Assembly: GCA_051294375.1 (NCBI GenBank)
Contig: CM119268.1
Coordinates: 23,794,773 to 23,858,772, forward strand
Reading direction: 5' to 3'
Source: Paraspadella gotoi
Taxonomy: Eukaryota; Chaetognatha
DNA length: 64,000 nucleotides
Every line of letters begins with the position of its first letter. Within the stretch, counting starts at the first letter, position 1. Shown here piece by piece: positions 36,576-45,999 of the stretch. Both the position numbers and the translations under genes were made by a program. The notes under the pieces are model-generated. The model did no database searches, was not told where the DNA came from, and worked only from the letters and a program-made list of their open reading frames with translations.

Positions 36576-37467
36576 CTTTCATCTTTTCAAGAGTCCAAAT
36601 GCCGGATTTAACTAGTTTCAAACCTAAATCTTTTTTTTCATTATCTTCTTCTTTTTCTTCACTTATTTCCTGATACAATTGAAGCGCTGTTCTTCTGAGA
36701 GATTTGTTTCCACTTTTAAAAGCCTCTTTCAAAAATGTATTTGTCAGCGGTCTTTTACTTTGAAAATGTTCCATCAATTCTTGAAAGAGTTGCCTTGCAC
36801 TTTTTATTTTAGATATAAGAACCGACATTTGTTCATCAGCCTCTTTCGAACAATCTTTCATTGAAAGTCTCAATCTCTCAAGTTCTTCTTCAAATGATTC
36901 ATCTAGTTCATCACTTTCAGCCCTGAAGAGTTCGTAGTGAAAATCAAAAAGACACTCAAACGCTGAACCGTATTCAAGATCTGAATCACAAGATTGAACA
37001 TTCATCTTTGATTGTGAATCTGCTGATTCATTAACACCATCATTCACTTCATGTAATTCATAATCAACGATTTCACGCAATTTCATAGAGGCAATGTCCA
37101 ACGATCTTTCAAGCAAACCATTTCCCGTTTCAGCAGATTCCTTCAACAATTTTATCAGGATTTCACTTTGATCATTACTGATCATGTCATGGATTGTTAT
37201 GAGCGTTGCAGGTAGTCGGTAAATGCCTAACTTTTCAATGGCATCTTTCAAAAATTGGATTTGAATGCGAAGCTTTTCTTCTGTAATTTGGCCATTGAGA
37301 GCGGCTATCATGAATTCAATATTTCGACATAGAAGTAGATAGCTAGATGGATCTGTAGCTTCCAAAGATTGCTTGAGGTTTAACAAGACAAATTGCTGCT
37401 TATATTCAGTAAAAGGATTATTGGTTATCTTTTTTAAACATTCCTCTCTTACAAAAATGTTCATCAT
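36576..37467 (-). CDS. Acidic helical region of NC-box/P-loop protein (partial)
   Basis: An open frame of about 300 codons on the minus strand, extending a few codons past a repeat junction at 36575 that supplies an artificial stop. The protein is Leu/Glu/Lys-rich, predicted by eye to be mostly helical, with acidic clusters (ESDELDESFEEELERL). No catalytic motif is seen. It lies directly downstream of the 38072-39328 frame on the same strand, separated by about 600 bases of coding-like sequence with one-base frame breaks, so I read both as one gene. Its first Met is an arbitrary internal Met. The final codons (EKMKE) match the start of the ankyrin fragment at 25.2 kb. Not recognised as a named family. 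Confidence 0.65.
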
Positions 37468-38071
37468 AAATCGAGAGGGCGTTGTTTGTTTCAGAAAGTT
37501 ATTTTGTACCAGAACATCAATAATTTTTTCTAAAAGTCTTTGCTATGCGTAAGGATTCAACGGTGTTTCTCAAGTTGCTGAGCTTTAATTAATAATGTGT
37601 GCTCATGTTGATATAAGTTCTATTGGCCAAAAATTTTGAGTTCTTCATGGCATCAGCGACTTTTCAATGTAAACAAATTCTTCAAAATCCTTTAATTCAA
37701 ATTCTCCATTTAGCAAAGAAGCGGCTTCTAAAACCAACCATTCATCTTTTCTGTTGCCTTTCATATGTTCAGGTCTTTTGCTATTGACATATCGCTTTCC
37801 GATGTGGAATCTGTGACAGAAATGTTATTCAAAGCTGTATCAATTATGTCATCATGTTTTTTCTGTTTGACGATAACTTTTCATCTCTAAAAGAAGATCT
37901 TAGAAAATGGTACAGCAAACTTCAAATAAAGTGGACTATTTTGGCAAAACCTGCCTATCTTAATCCAACTGATGAGGAATAAATCATTTTTGTTAATTTT
38001 TAAATTTTCTTGCAAAAAATTCGACATTCACTTTTGCTGAATTCATGTAACAAACATTATCAGAAAAAAAT
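37468..38071 (-). pseudogene. Frame-broken middle part of the same gene
   Basis: Reading the minus strand, open segments of 20-45 codons follow one another in alternating frames without long gaps. Each segment has coding-like composition (for example a segment ending ...GEFELKDFEEFVYIEKSLMP near 37650). Most breaks could be explained by single-base losses or gains at homopolymers. Introns are an alternative but no good splice pairs were seen. Either consensus error or an early pseudogene. Confidence 0.5.
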
Positions 38072-39328
38072 TTAAAGTTGTTGAGAAGTAACAAGTACAA
38101 ATGAATTTTGAAGCATGTCCAATATCTTCAAATAACTGTCAGAATTAGGAATAATGCTCCATATTATGGCTATAAAAACCATTGAATTTGAAAATGTCAA
38201 AGGTTCAATCTGCTGTTTGTCCTTATCTTCCAATCGGCAGAGATTATTCCACACAAATGAAATAAACTCCTCACTTGATTTGAATGAAACCTTTGTCAAA
38301 TAACTGGCATCTAAATGTAATTGTTTCACAAAAGTATGATGCAAATTTATTGGATGCAAAGTTTTCAACACGGCTGATGATTTACCGCGTCCAATTTCTC
38401 CATAAAAGTTTACAAAAAAATGGTTATGGAAACACTCAGAAATTTCTTTGAATTTTTGTTTTATGAGTTCATCATTATTTGTAGCAATGTAATTTTCAAA
38501 ACTTTTGATGGGAAACCAAACTTGATTGGGCAACAAAGACTCAATCAACATCCACAGGCGCTCAACAAAATGTTGACAGTTGTAATTCAATAGAGAGTAT
38601 TTGTTTTGAAGATGTTTATGATCTTGATGTTCATTCCACTTGTCAAAGATAGATTTAATTGTTGGCATGCATTTTGGAAAATTGGAATGACGTTTTTCAA
38701 CTTTTGTCGTGTTATGAGTGTTGTATTGTTTGCAACTATTTCTGTCCCGTTCAATAGCTTTTATACTTAATTCAGAGGATGATGCAGATATTTGTGCCAA
38801 AATCCTGGACTGATTTTTTTCTAAAGACAAATACAAAGTATTTTGTTTTGTTTCACAGTTGAAGCCTAAAACAAGCAAATCGTGTTCCAATCCTATTTTA
38901 TTCTTTCGTCTCAGCCGCGGAGTAAATTCGGACTTCAATCTAACACCAAATCTCTTCATCCATACAAGTTGACTGTCTCTTAGAATGACAGTCTGGATAG
39001 CAGAAGACAACTCGCCAACAGTTGCAAAAATCTCCCCGTTGTTGTTTGTGAAGTCATAAAGTTCATAGTTGAGCAAAGTCGTGATTGGTTCATTGGTGAA
39101 CACAGTTTTTTCAATTGAATTAATTTTTTTGTAGGTGTCCTCATCTTTGATGCGTATCTCCAAATTGAATTCTGTGCATCGAACCGTAAAGTCTGAAGGG
39201 TAAGTCAAACCAGTAGCTTTTTTGATTCTTTCCGCTGCATCAAATTCGGAGGGAAAGGGTTTATCCGACTCCAAAAGCAGAGAGTAAGGTTTTGAAGTTC
39301 CTCCACCCTCTTCCGGGCAGTCGAACAT
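38072..39328 (-). CDS. Unnamed protein with LRAT-like NC-box and P-loop NTPase motif
   Basis: 418 codons, starting at an ATG (39326-39328) preceded by AT-rich, in-frame-stopped sequence, so this may be the true N-terminus or a first coding exon. Residues 247-256 (LNYNCQHFVE) resemble the catalytic NC-box of LRAT/NlpC-P60-type thiol enzymes; a His at 149 in a beta-like stretch could be the partner, but spacing is unproven. Residues 310-317 (GEIGRGKS) fit a Walker A loop, suggesting nucleotide binding. The frame ends at 38072 by an apparent one-base shift in a T-rich run, and coding continues downstream. With 36576-37467 and the ankyrin fragment at 24.6 kb, the inferred order is thiol-enzyme-like domain, P-loop, helical region, ankyrin repeats. 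Function unknown. Confidence 0.7.
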   Translation of the reverse strand: MFDCPEEGGGTSKPYSLLLESDKPFPSEFDAAERIKKATGLTYPSDFTVRCTEFNLEIRIKDEDTYKKINSIEKTVFTNEPITTLLNYELYDFTNNNGEIFATVGELSSAIQTVILRDSQLVWMKRFGVRLKSEFTPRLRRKNKIGLEHDLLVLGFNCETKQNTLYLSLEKNQSRILAQISASSSELSIKAIERDRNSCKQYNTHNTTKVEKRHSNFPKCMPTIKSIFDKWNEHQDHKHLQNKYSLLNYNCQHFVERLWMLIESLLPNQVWFPIKSFENYIATNNDELIKQKFKEISECFHNHFFVNFYGEIGRGKSSAVLKTLHPINLHHTFVKQLHLDASYLTKVSFKSSEEFISFVWNNLCRLEDKDKQQIEPLTFSNSMVFIAIIWSIIPNSDSYLKILDMLQNSFVLVTSQQL

Positions 39329-40034
39329 TTTTGTTTAGATTTAAAAGTATCAGATAAAGTTATCCCAAGTAAATCAAATTTGACAAAGTTTGTGTTTAAT
39401 TCTTATCTGAGAATCAAAAAAAGGAAAAGGAAAAATCAGAATGAAAATATGTATACATAATAATTACTATACAATATAGCACGAAGAAAAACTACGCATT
39501 TTTTTTAAATGTTGGGTCATTGAATTTTTTCCTTTCGTATGTGAGTCGAAACATGTCCGTTTCACTATGAAATAAAATCGTTGTTGAATATCTCTTTAAA
39601 AACTTTGTTCTCAATGTTGGGTCAAAATTTTTAATTAAAGAAAAATTTAAATCACAAGATCGAATGTTGAGGACGTCAATCGAAGTCGTTATCTGCCTCG
39701 AACCCTATTCGTTGAAGCAGAGCCGAAGATTTATTCAGTCTTCTCTCCCTCGGCAGTGATATTGATTCGGGTATTATCAACAATGAAATTGGAACTTAAA
39801 TTACTATTATTTCTTTTTTTCCCACTGATAAATATGAAACACTTTATATAAAAAAAAGGTTTGGCTATAGTTATCTTCTCTTTATAACATAGAACTCACT
39901 GGGTGAATTTCTATGCTTAATACGGTAAGACATGATTTCTTTTACGACAATCATTCTATTTACGGTATCGGCCCTCATTAGAATGAAACTAAAACGATTT
40001 TTCATGGTAAGGGCAACTTTGAAAAATTAAATTG
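39329..40034. other. Upstream intergenic region
   Basis: AT-rich sequence upstream of the minus-strand gene; any promoter would lie here. No clear core promoter element or other gene was recognised. Confidence 0.5.
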
Positions 40035-40042
40035 CTCGTCAG
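40035..40042. repeat. Left 8-bp target site duplication, CTCGTCAG
   Basis: Identical to 41012-41019 and immediately outside the inverted termini. Eight bases is the length produced by hAT-type transposition. Confidence 0.85.
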
Positions 40043-41011
40043 TAGGGTTCCGATCACCGTTAATTTTTTAGAAATTTCGCTTAACCGTTAAAACTAATAT
40101 TTTTAACGGTTAACCGTTAAAATCGGTTAATTTTATAATTTAACTTTTAGAGAGGAAAACAATTTATTTGTTTTGTTTCAACGAATTTTTAGGACATTTT
40201 TTCGGACATGTTTCGACTCTACAATTAGAGTCTTCATCAGCAATGCTGCAATGATGCTGCAATGCTGATGAATATTCTACATATATAACAAATAAATTGT
40301 TTTCCTCTCTAAATTCAAAACACAACAAAATCAAAAGTCTATACACAATATATAATTTAACTTTAAATTTAAAATATTATTATTTAAATCAAACTAAAGT
40401 ATTTAATGAAATAAAAAATAGCAAAATAGGATATATTATTTTATATAAGAATTTAATTTGCAAGAAAATGTATGCAACTATTTGCATGCGCATATATATT
40501 ATATTTCATTATATTCTTTGATGTAAATGCATAAAATTAATTGAAAGGAAAAATGAAAAAAAAATTGGGAGAAAATAAGTAAAAAAAAGAAAAAAAACAC
40601 TGGAAGGGAAGAAAAAAAATGAAAAAGGTAAAAGAAAAGGGAGAAAAAAAGGAGTGAAAAAAAAGGGGGAAAATAAGGAGGGGAAAAGAGAGGAAGAAAA
40701 AGAAAGGTACAAAAGGAGATTAGTATAGAAAAAAGATTAAAAAGGTTGAAAATAACAAAGGAAAAAAAATAGGAAAAAATTAAAAAGAGAGAGAGGTGAA
40801 AAAATATGGTGAGAAAAGGAGAGAAGAATAAGAGAGGACAAGAAAAAATTTTTTTTCTTTTAAAAAAATCAAAGATTTTATACCAAAAAATTAAAAAATC
40901 ATATTTAAAAATTAACCAAATTTAACCGTTAAAATAAATATATTAACGGTTAGGTTAAAATTATTTTTAACCGTTAATAACCGTTAACTGTTAACGGTTA
41001 TCGTAACCCTA
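40043..41011. mobile_element. hAT-like non-autonomous element with TAACCGTTAA repeats
   Basis: The ends are inverted repeats of the form TAGGGTTnCGATnACCG, followed by several TTAACGGTTAA/TAACCGTTAA words at both ends (40070-40130 and 40930-41000). Both ends are flanked by CTCGTCAG. An 8-bp duplication with TAGGGTT-type ends fits the hAT superfamily. The 969-bp interior has no transposase frame: an AT-rich part with a nested inverted repeat (40149-40310) and a purine-rich A/G tract (about 40540-40850). It would need a transposase in trans. Superfamily assignment rests on duplication length and end sequence only. Confidence 0.85.
40149..40310. repeat. Nested foldback with perfect 24-bp inverted repeats
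   Basis: 40149-40172 and 40287-40310 are exact reverse complements (starting AGAGAGGAAAAC). The inside holds smaller hairpins ('gactctacaattagagtc') and two 'aatgctgcaatg' copies. It may be a second small transposon that landed in the hAT-like element, or an internal structure of it. Confidence 0.8.
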
Positions 41012-41019
41012 CTCGTCAG
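41012..41019. repeat. Right 8-bp target site duplication, CTCGTCAG
   Basis: Exact copy of 40035-40042. Confidence 0.85.
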
Positions 41020-41094
41020 ATCTATTGCGTTTTTAGTTTTAGTCCTACTATTGTTTACCTATGAATTAATTTTTAGTCGGATCTGCTTATAATT

Positions 41095-42130
41095 CACTTT
41101 GTCGGTCCATCGGTCCGCCCCCTCAATATTGTCGGGCACTCACTTATATCATGTCAGAACATCGAATTATGATAAATTATGCAAAAAAAATGATGTCCGT
41201 CCGTCCGTCCGTCCGTTCCACCTTAGCAAAAAACACCAATTACTCGTGATTGGATGGATGGATTTGAATGAAATTTTGTGTGTGGGTAGGGAAGTGTGTG
41301 ATTGAGCTGGATAGAAAGTTTCGATGGAATCGTCCGAGTGGAAATGAGTTTAAATGGAAAAAAACAAAAAACCTGTTTCACTAATTGATTATGATTTTTT
41401 TTCCTTTTATATTAAATGTATATTCAGGATGTATTAATAAATCAAATAATTAATCAGTTAATTAATCAATTAGTCAATTAATTAATCACTAATTAATTAA
41501 TCAGTATATCAATCCGTCCATCCGTCCCACCTTAGCAAAAAGCCCCAATAACTCGTGATTGGCTGGTTGGATCGGAATGAAATTTTGTGTATGGGTAGGA
41601 ACATGTGTGATGAAGCTGGATATAAAGTTTCGACAGAATCGTGTGAGTGGGTATGAGTTTAAATGGAAAAAAAATAAGTCGCATTTACTAAAATTTTTAA
41701 ACTTATTTTAACCAATAAATACTCTAATTAATCATAATTGGATGGATAGATTGAGTTCAAATTTTGTGTGTGGGTAGGAAAATCTGTGACGAAGCTTGAT
41801 ATAAAGTTTCGGTACGAGTGGAAATGAGTTTAAATGAAAAAAATATGAGTCACATTTACATGACTCTTTTTACTTATTTTAACCCATAATAGATTGAGAT
41901 GAAATTTTGTGAGCGGGAAGGAAAGTGTGTGAAGAAGCTAGATATAAAGTTTTGACGGAATTGTGCCAGTGGAAATGAGTTTAAATGGAAAAAAATATAA
42001 GTCACATTTACTTTATTTTAAGGACATCGATGATGATAAACTGTATATAAATTTATAATTAATTATTAAATATTAAAATTAATTAATTAATTAATTATTT
42101 AATCGATTAATTAATTAATTAATTTTTGTA
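41095..42130 (+). repeat. Tandem repeat family D, copy 2 (4-5 units)
   Basis: Units start near 41200, 41515, 41735 and 41885 and run '(gtcc)n..ccaccttagcaaaaa', 'ttggatggatggatt', 'gaaattttgtgtgtgggtagg', 'gatataaagtttcga', 'gtggaaatgagtttaaatgg'. (GTCC)n lies at 41194-41218, and ATTA arrays at about 41440-41505 and 42075-42123. This is the reverse orientation of 11330-12385. Confidence 0.8.
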
Positions 42131-42319
42131 GGCAGATCCGACATTTTTGTTCAAACTTGTTTTTATTAAAAGTAGCAAAAATTGTATTGATCCTTGATTA
42201 GAAAATGCAGCAGATGATTTAAATTAATCCGTAGTCCAGCCCACTTTGTCTTTGGGTTCAAATTTAATCAATTTTGTTGGTAATATTTTAACAATATTCC
42301 AAACAGTGGTTTTTTTTTC

Positions 42320-42578
42320 TGAATTCCTCGATAGAAATCACTGCCCCTAGCAATACGGAGAAGATCTGACTCTCCCCGGGAATTGTCTATGCTATTTTCC
42401 TGGAGTCACTCTTCAACATCACCGGAGACTACACTTACAGGATTACGACGCATTGACTTTGTATTCACCTCATTACTCTTTTTTGCACTTACTTTAGGCA
42501 GATAGATTGCGCTCTGATCTTGCTCTCCAGTCCCCAAGCAAATAATAACCTTTGGAATTGAGTCATTCAGTCGGAGTA
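42320..42578 (-). pseudogene. Coding-like relic with one in-frame TGA
   Basis: On the minus strand a frame of about 80 codons (RLNDSIPKVIICLGTGEQD..., later ...RGESDLLRIARGSDFYRGIQ) has normal amino-acid composition, unlike the surrounding AT-rich DNA. It is broken only by TGA at 42406-42408. No domain is recognised and no similar copy is seen in the window. Possible explanations are a decayed exon, a transposon fragment, or a single-base consensus error. Confidence 0.4.
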
Positions 42579-42784
42579 ATCAATCTACTCTTAAAAGTTA
42601 AAGCGCAATTTTTTTTTAAACAGGTTATTTTTTTAATTCGTAATAAATTTTTGAGTTCACATACGAGTTACTTTACTTTTTAAATTTAATTTATTTAAAT
42701 TTTAATCTTTTTGTTGAACTTTATGTGGGCAAAATATCCTTGTACTGTAGTTTAAAGTGTTTTACTGTGGGCTGGAAATTATCT

Positions 42785-42823
42785 AAAACTAACTAAACTA
42801 AACTAAACTAAACTAAACTAAAA
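42785..42823. repeat. (AACTA)n short tandem repeat
   Basis: About six copies of 'aacta'. Confidence 0.9.
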
Positions 42824-43194
42824 GATTCAACTTTTCGTTTTCAGTTTTATTTCTTCATAAATATGAAGAGCGATAACGTGGGGAGTGCAGTGGAGGCATT
42901 GAGCCACTTTTAGATATCAAAATATAAAATAAAGAAATCGATTTGAATTAATATTTTTTATTTCAATTCAATTCATGACTTTTTGCTTCCAACACCAATG
43001 GAGTTCCTTTCTCTCACAGAGCCAAAGACGGTATTCAGAAAGATGCTAAAAAAATGATAATAAATGTTTAATAACTAATCAAAGATCAACAACCATGATT
43101 TAAGATGGTTCTATCCCAGATTAACCTCCATCTTTCGGCTCTCTTTTCCAACAGCGACCCATATCTGTTGATCTGTCCAAGTTTAATTTTAATC
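42824..43194. other. No gene recognised
   Basis: AT-rich sequence containing 'tccatctttcggctctcttttcc', which weakly recalls the module next to the other CCCTAA-like tracts. Nothing else seen. Confidence 0.45.
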
Positions 43195-43415
43195 ATAATA
43201 TTTAATTTAAAAATATTCTTAAACCTACAATAAAATTCTTAACCTTAATTCGTAATCTTAATCCCTAACTCTAATCCATAGCCGTAATCAATAACCTAAT
43301 TAATAATAATAATAATAATTAATAATCCATAACCTTATTCACTATCCTAATCCCCAACCTAATCATTATCCTTAACCTCTAATTTAATCTTTAACCCAAA
43401 AAATTAACCTAATTA
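43195..43415. repeat. Degenerate CCTTAAT/CCTAAT tract
   Basis: Irregular 'cttaaccttaat', 'taatccctaac' and 'aaccttatt' words with an (AAT)n interruption near 43303. Same class as 1940-2330. Confidence 0.7.
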
Positions 43416-43437
43416 CGAATAAATGATGAAAAGAAGG

Positions 43438-43439
<2 letters not shown>

Positions 43440-43487
<48 letters not shown>
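43440..43487. repeat. (CT)n microsatellite
   Basis: Nearly pure CT tract. Confidence 0.95.
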
Positions 43488-43488
<1 letters not shown>

Positions 43489-43574
43489 TTCACAGGAGAA
43501 AGAAGATGAAGATAAATAAGAAGAGAAAGAGATATTTTAGGTCTTCTTCTTCAATACGAGGCGTCGAAACTTGG

Positions 43575-43790
43575 TAGCTGAAAACATGGAAGGATGAAAA
43601 CATGGGGGTTAAAAACATAGAAGCATGAAAACATGGGTGTTTAAAACATGGAAGCATAAAGACAAGGTAGCTGAAAACATGGAGGCATGAAAACATGGAA
43701 GCATGAAAACATGGAAGCATGAAAACATGGTAGCTGAAAACATGGAATAAGAAAAAACGAAATTATGAAAACATGGTAAAAAACATAGTA
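43575..43790. repeat. Minisatellite, about 16-bp unit 'aaaacatggaagcatg'
   Basis: About 12 imperfect copies, some with 'gtagctg' or 'gggtgttt' in place of 'gaagcatg'. The minus strand translates as repeated MFSCFHVFM-like peptides, a by-product of the array. It is bounded by CT tracts on both sides. Confidence 0.85.
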
Positions 43791-43791
43791 G

Positions 43792-43794
<3 letters not shown>

Positions 43795-43828
<34 letters not shown>

Positions 43829-43870
43829 CTCTCTCCTCTCTCTCTCATCTCTCTCTCTCTCTCTCTCTCA
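43795..43870. repeat. (CT)n microsatellite
   Basis: Imperfect CT tract, immediately next to the candidate exon at 43872-44089. On the minus strand it would lie just inside the following intron. Confidence 0.95.
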
Positions 43871-43871
43871 C

Positions 43872-44089
43872 CTCACATAACTGGCGAACACGGCAAAGAT
43901 GATGACTTTAACGATAAAATATCTCTGTCTCCTGTTCACGTCTTGTTCTTGCTTTAACTTATCCTTGTAGTAGTAATGATAATATTGTTCGTAAACAAAA
44001 TCGCATAGCCTATCGCTCAACGACGGTTCGGTCCTTTGAAATTTTTGATAAACACCGTAAAAAAAATCGGATATTTTATCTTTGAACGA
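43872..44089 (-). CDS. Candidate internal exon, basic peptide with hydrophobic end
   Basis: On the minus strand the stretch begins after a plausible acceptor (…ataaaacaaaag|TC) and ends at a good donor (GTGAG|GTGAGAG at 43872/43871). The frame between is open for about 72 codons: SFKDKISDFFYGVYQKF... then KQEQDVNRRQRYFIVKVIIFAVFASYV, a charged helix followed by about 15 hydrophobic residues that could be a short membrane segment. It is the only non-repetitive complex sequence between two microsatellites. No homologous family recognised; neighbouring exons not found. Confidence 0.35.
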
Positions 44090-44167
44090 CTTTTGTTTTA
44101 TGAAAAATAAAAATGAGGACGCTACTCGTCCATCGCCGGTAGAGGGCGAGGGAAAAGAGATATTGTT

Positions 44168-44232
<65 letters not shown>

Positions 44233-44353
44233 AAGAGAGACGAGAGAGAGAGAGGAAGAAAAGAGAGAGAGACGAAGAGATGAGAGAAGAGAGAGAAAGA
44301 GCGAGATAGAAGAGGAGAGAGAGAGAAAAGAGCGAGATAGAAAGAGAGAGAGA

Positions 44354-44388
<35 letters not shown>

Positions 44389-44421
44389 GAGAGACTGAGA
44401 CAGACAGAGACAGAAACAGAC

Positions 44422-44457
<36 letters not shown>

Positions 44458-44540
44458 AAAGAGAGAAGAGAGAGAGACAGAGACAGAGACAGACAGAGAG
44501 ACAGAGAGAGAGAGAGAAGAGACAGAAAGAGAGATGATCG
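44168..44540. repeat. (GA)n-rich tract
   Basis: About 370 bases of GA repeats with GAAA, GACA and CGAGA interruptions. Confidence 0.95.
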
Positions 44541-44660
44541 CTGATTGAAGGAGCCATAAATTCGAAACTTGGAAATTCGTAATGAAAAGAGAGAAATGAG
44601 AGAAAGAGAAATCAATATTATGTATTATATATTATATTATTATATTATATGTATTAACTA

Positions 44661-44978
44661 TGTGGATAAAAGGCAGGTTGCCGAATTTAGTACATAAATG
44701 CTTACTAATGCTTATTGAGAATAGAACAATTAGGATCAAGATAAATTCACCATCAGAATTATAATCAGATTAAAAAACAAGGACACAGAGAAAAAAGGTA
44801 CCTCTTAGTCACAGGCCTCAGAGATCTAAATTGACTTGATGCCAGCTTTTTTATTTACCTTAAGTAACTTCTCTTCTAACACAACGTTGTTCTTTATTTA
44901 ATAGAGCGATAAGTAAAACACAAGATAAACTAGTATTACAAATATTATTATATAATATTGTCATCGAGATAACTAACA
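44661..44978 (-). repeat. 3' LTR of gypsy element 2
   Basis: It matches 50773-51075 in 'tgtggataaaa.gcaggttgccgaattta', 'aaacaaggacacagagaaaaaa', 'cttctctt..aacaacgttgtt' and 'gataagtaaaac'. It has TG...CA ends and many single-base indel differences from its partner. Confidence 0.8.
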
Positions 44979-45999
44979 GCTATAACGCCCCAGCCGGTTG
45001 AAAAGGTAATTTTCAAACGTCTAAAAAGCTTGTTGTTGGAAAGTGCTAACATTTTATAATATGATTATTCATTAACAATTAATACTATACGTACGTTGGT
45101 AGAGAGACTTTTGTGTAACAATACCATCAATTTTCGTTTTTGTCGAAACAGAACATAATTACAGAACATAATTAAACTTTCAAGTAAGAATCTAGAGTTG
45201 AAGGAAAAGAAGAAAAAAAGTACAGGGTCAACATTCACACAAGTGAAACACACGTTTAGTTTAAACTATTATTTACACCAAATATACTTTATCAGCTTTG
45301 AGTACAAGTTTTTAATCCGCCACAGTGTTGTATATTAATATTGATATAAAAACTACAAAAAAGGTTTAGGAATAATTGACTTTTATAGTTTGTAGACTTG
45401 AAGATTTGGAGTTTGACACACGATACCCTGTATTTGGAGAATTTTCGCGCGAGAACGGCCGGCGTAATTCCTCGACAACGGCATGAGTGAAGACCGCCGA
45501 CGTTGATGCAGAGTCACAGGGGTTGAAGGACTGAGAGAGGGGGGAGTGGGGGAAGAGGGTGAGGAAGGTGGTGAGGGGGTGGGGCGAGATTAGGGGGAGG
45601 AACACGAGAGATTTTGGCCATCCTCATCATCGTCAGGAAAACTGCGAAATTTGCGAAAATGTTAATATGATTTCGCCGGGTTTCGGCAGTCTTGTGATCG
45701 AGTTTGACGTGGAACGTCCGGGCGCCGGTTGACGAGGCCGTAGACCCGGGCGGCGTCCGGCTCAGCCGGGAGAAGGTGCCGAGGGATCTGATGGGGAGAA
45801 GGCGCGATTTCGCCAGTCATCAGAGCAGACCTGTCGCGAATTTTGTTGATTTTGACGGTTTGGCAGTTTTGTCATCGATGTCGTCGCGGCCTGTTTGACC
45901 GACACCGTCCGTAGACTCGGGCGGCCGTCCTGGTGGAGGAGGAGGGAGGAGGAGGAGGTAGGTGCGTGGTCTGGCGGATTGACCATCGCTGGTTCACTG
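44979..45999 (-). pseudogene. Element 2, 3' part of pol and untranslated region
   Basis: AT-rich up to about 45370, then GC-rich decayed coding sequence with Pro/Ser/Thr-rich minus-strand frames (for example 45366-45605 and 45762-46091). This matches in place the proline-rich tail of element 3's pol. No domain is confident. Confidence 0.5.

Noticed and set aside
43490-43848. Cys/Phe/Met-rich repeated peptide (MFSCFHVFM)
   Set aside because: It follows from a 16-bp minisatellite; unit changes are not confined to synonymous positions.
43868-44615. 180-230-codon Ser/Leu frames on the minus strand
   Set aside because: Most of the length is (CT)n translation. Only the non-repetitive part 43872-44089 was kept as a candidate exon.
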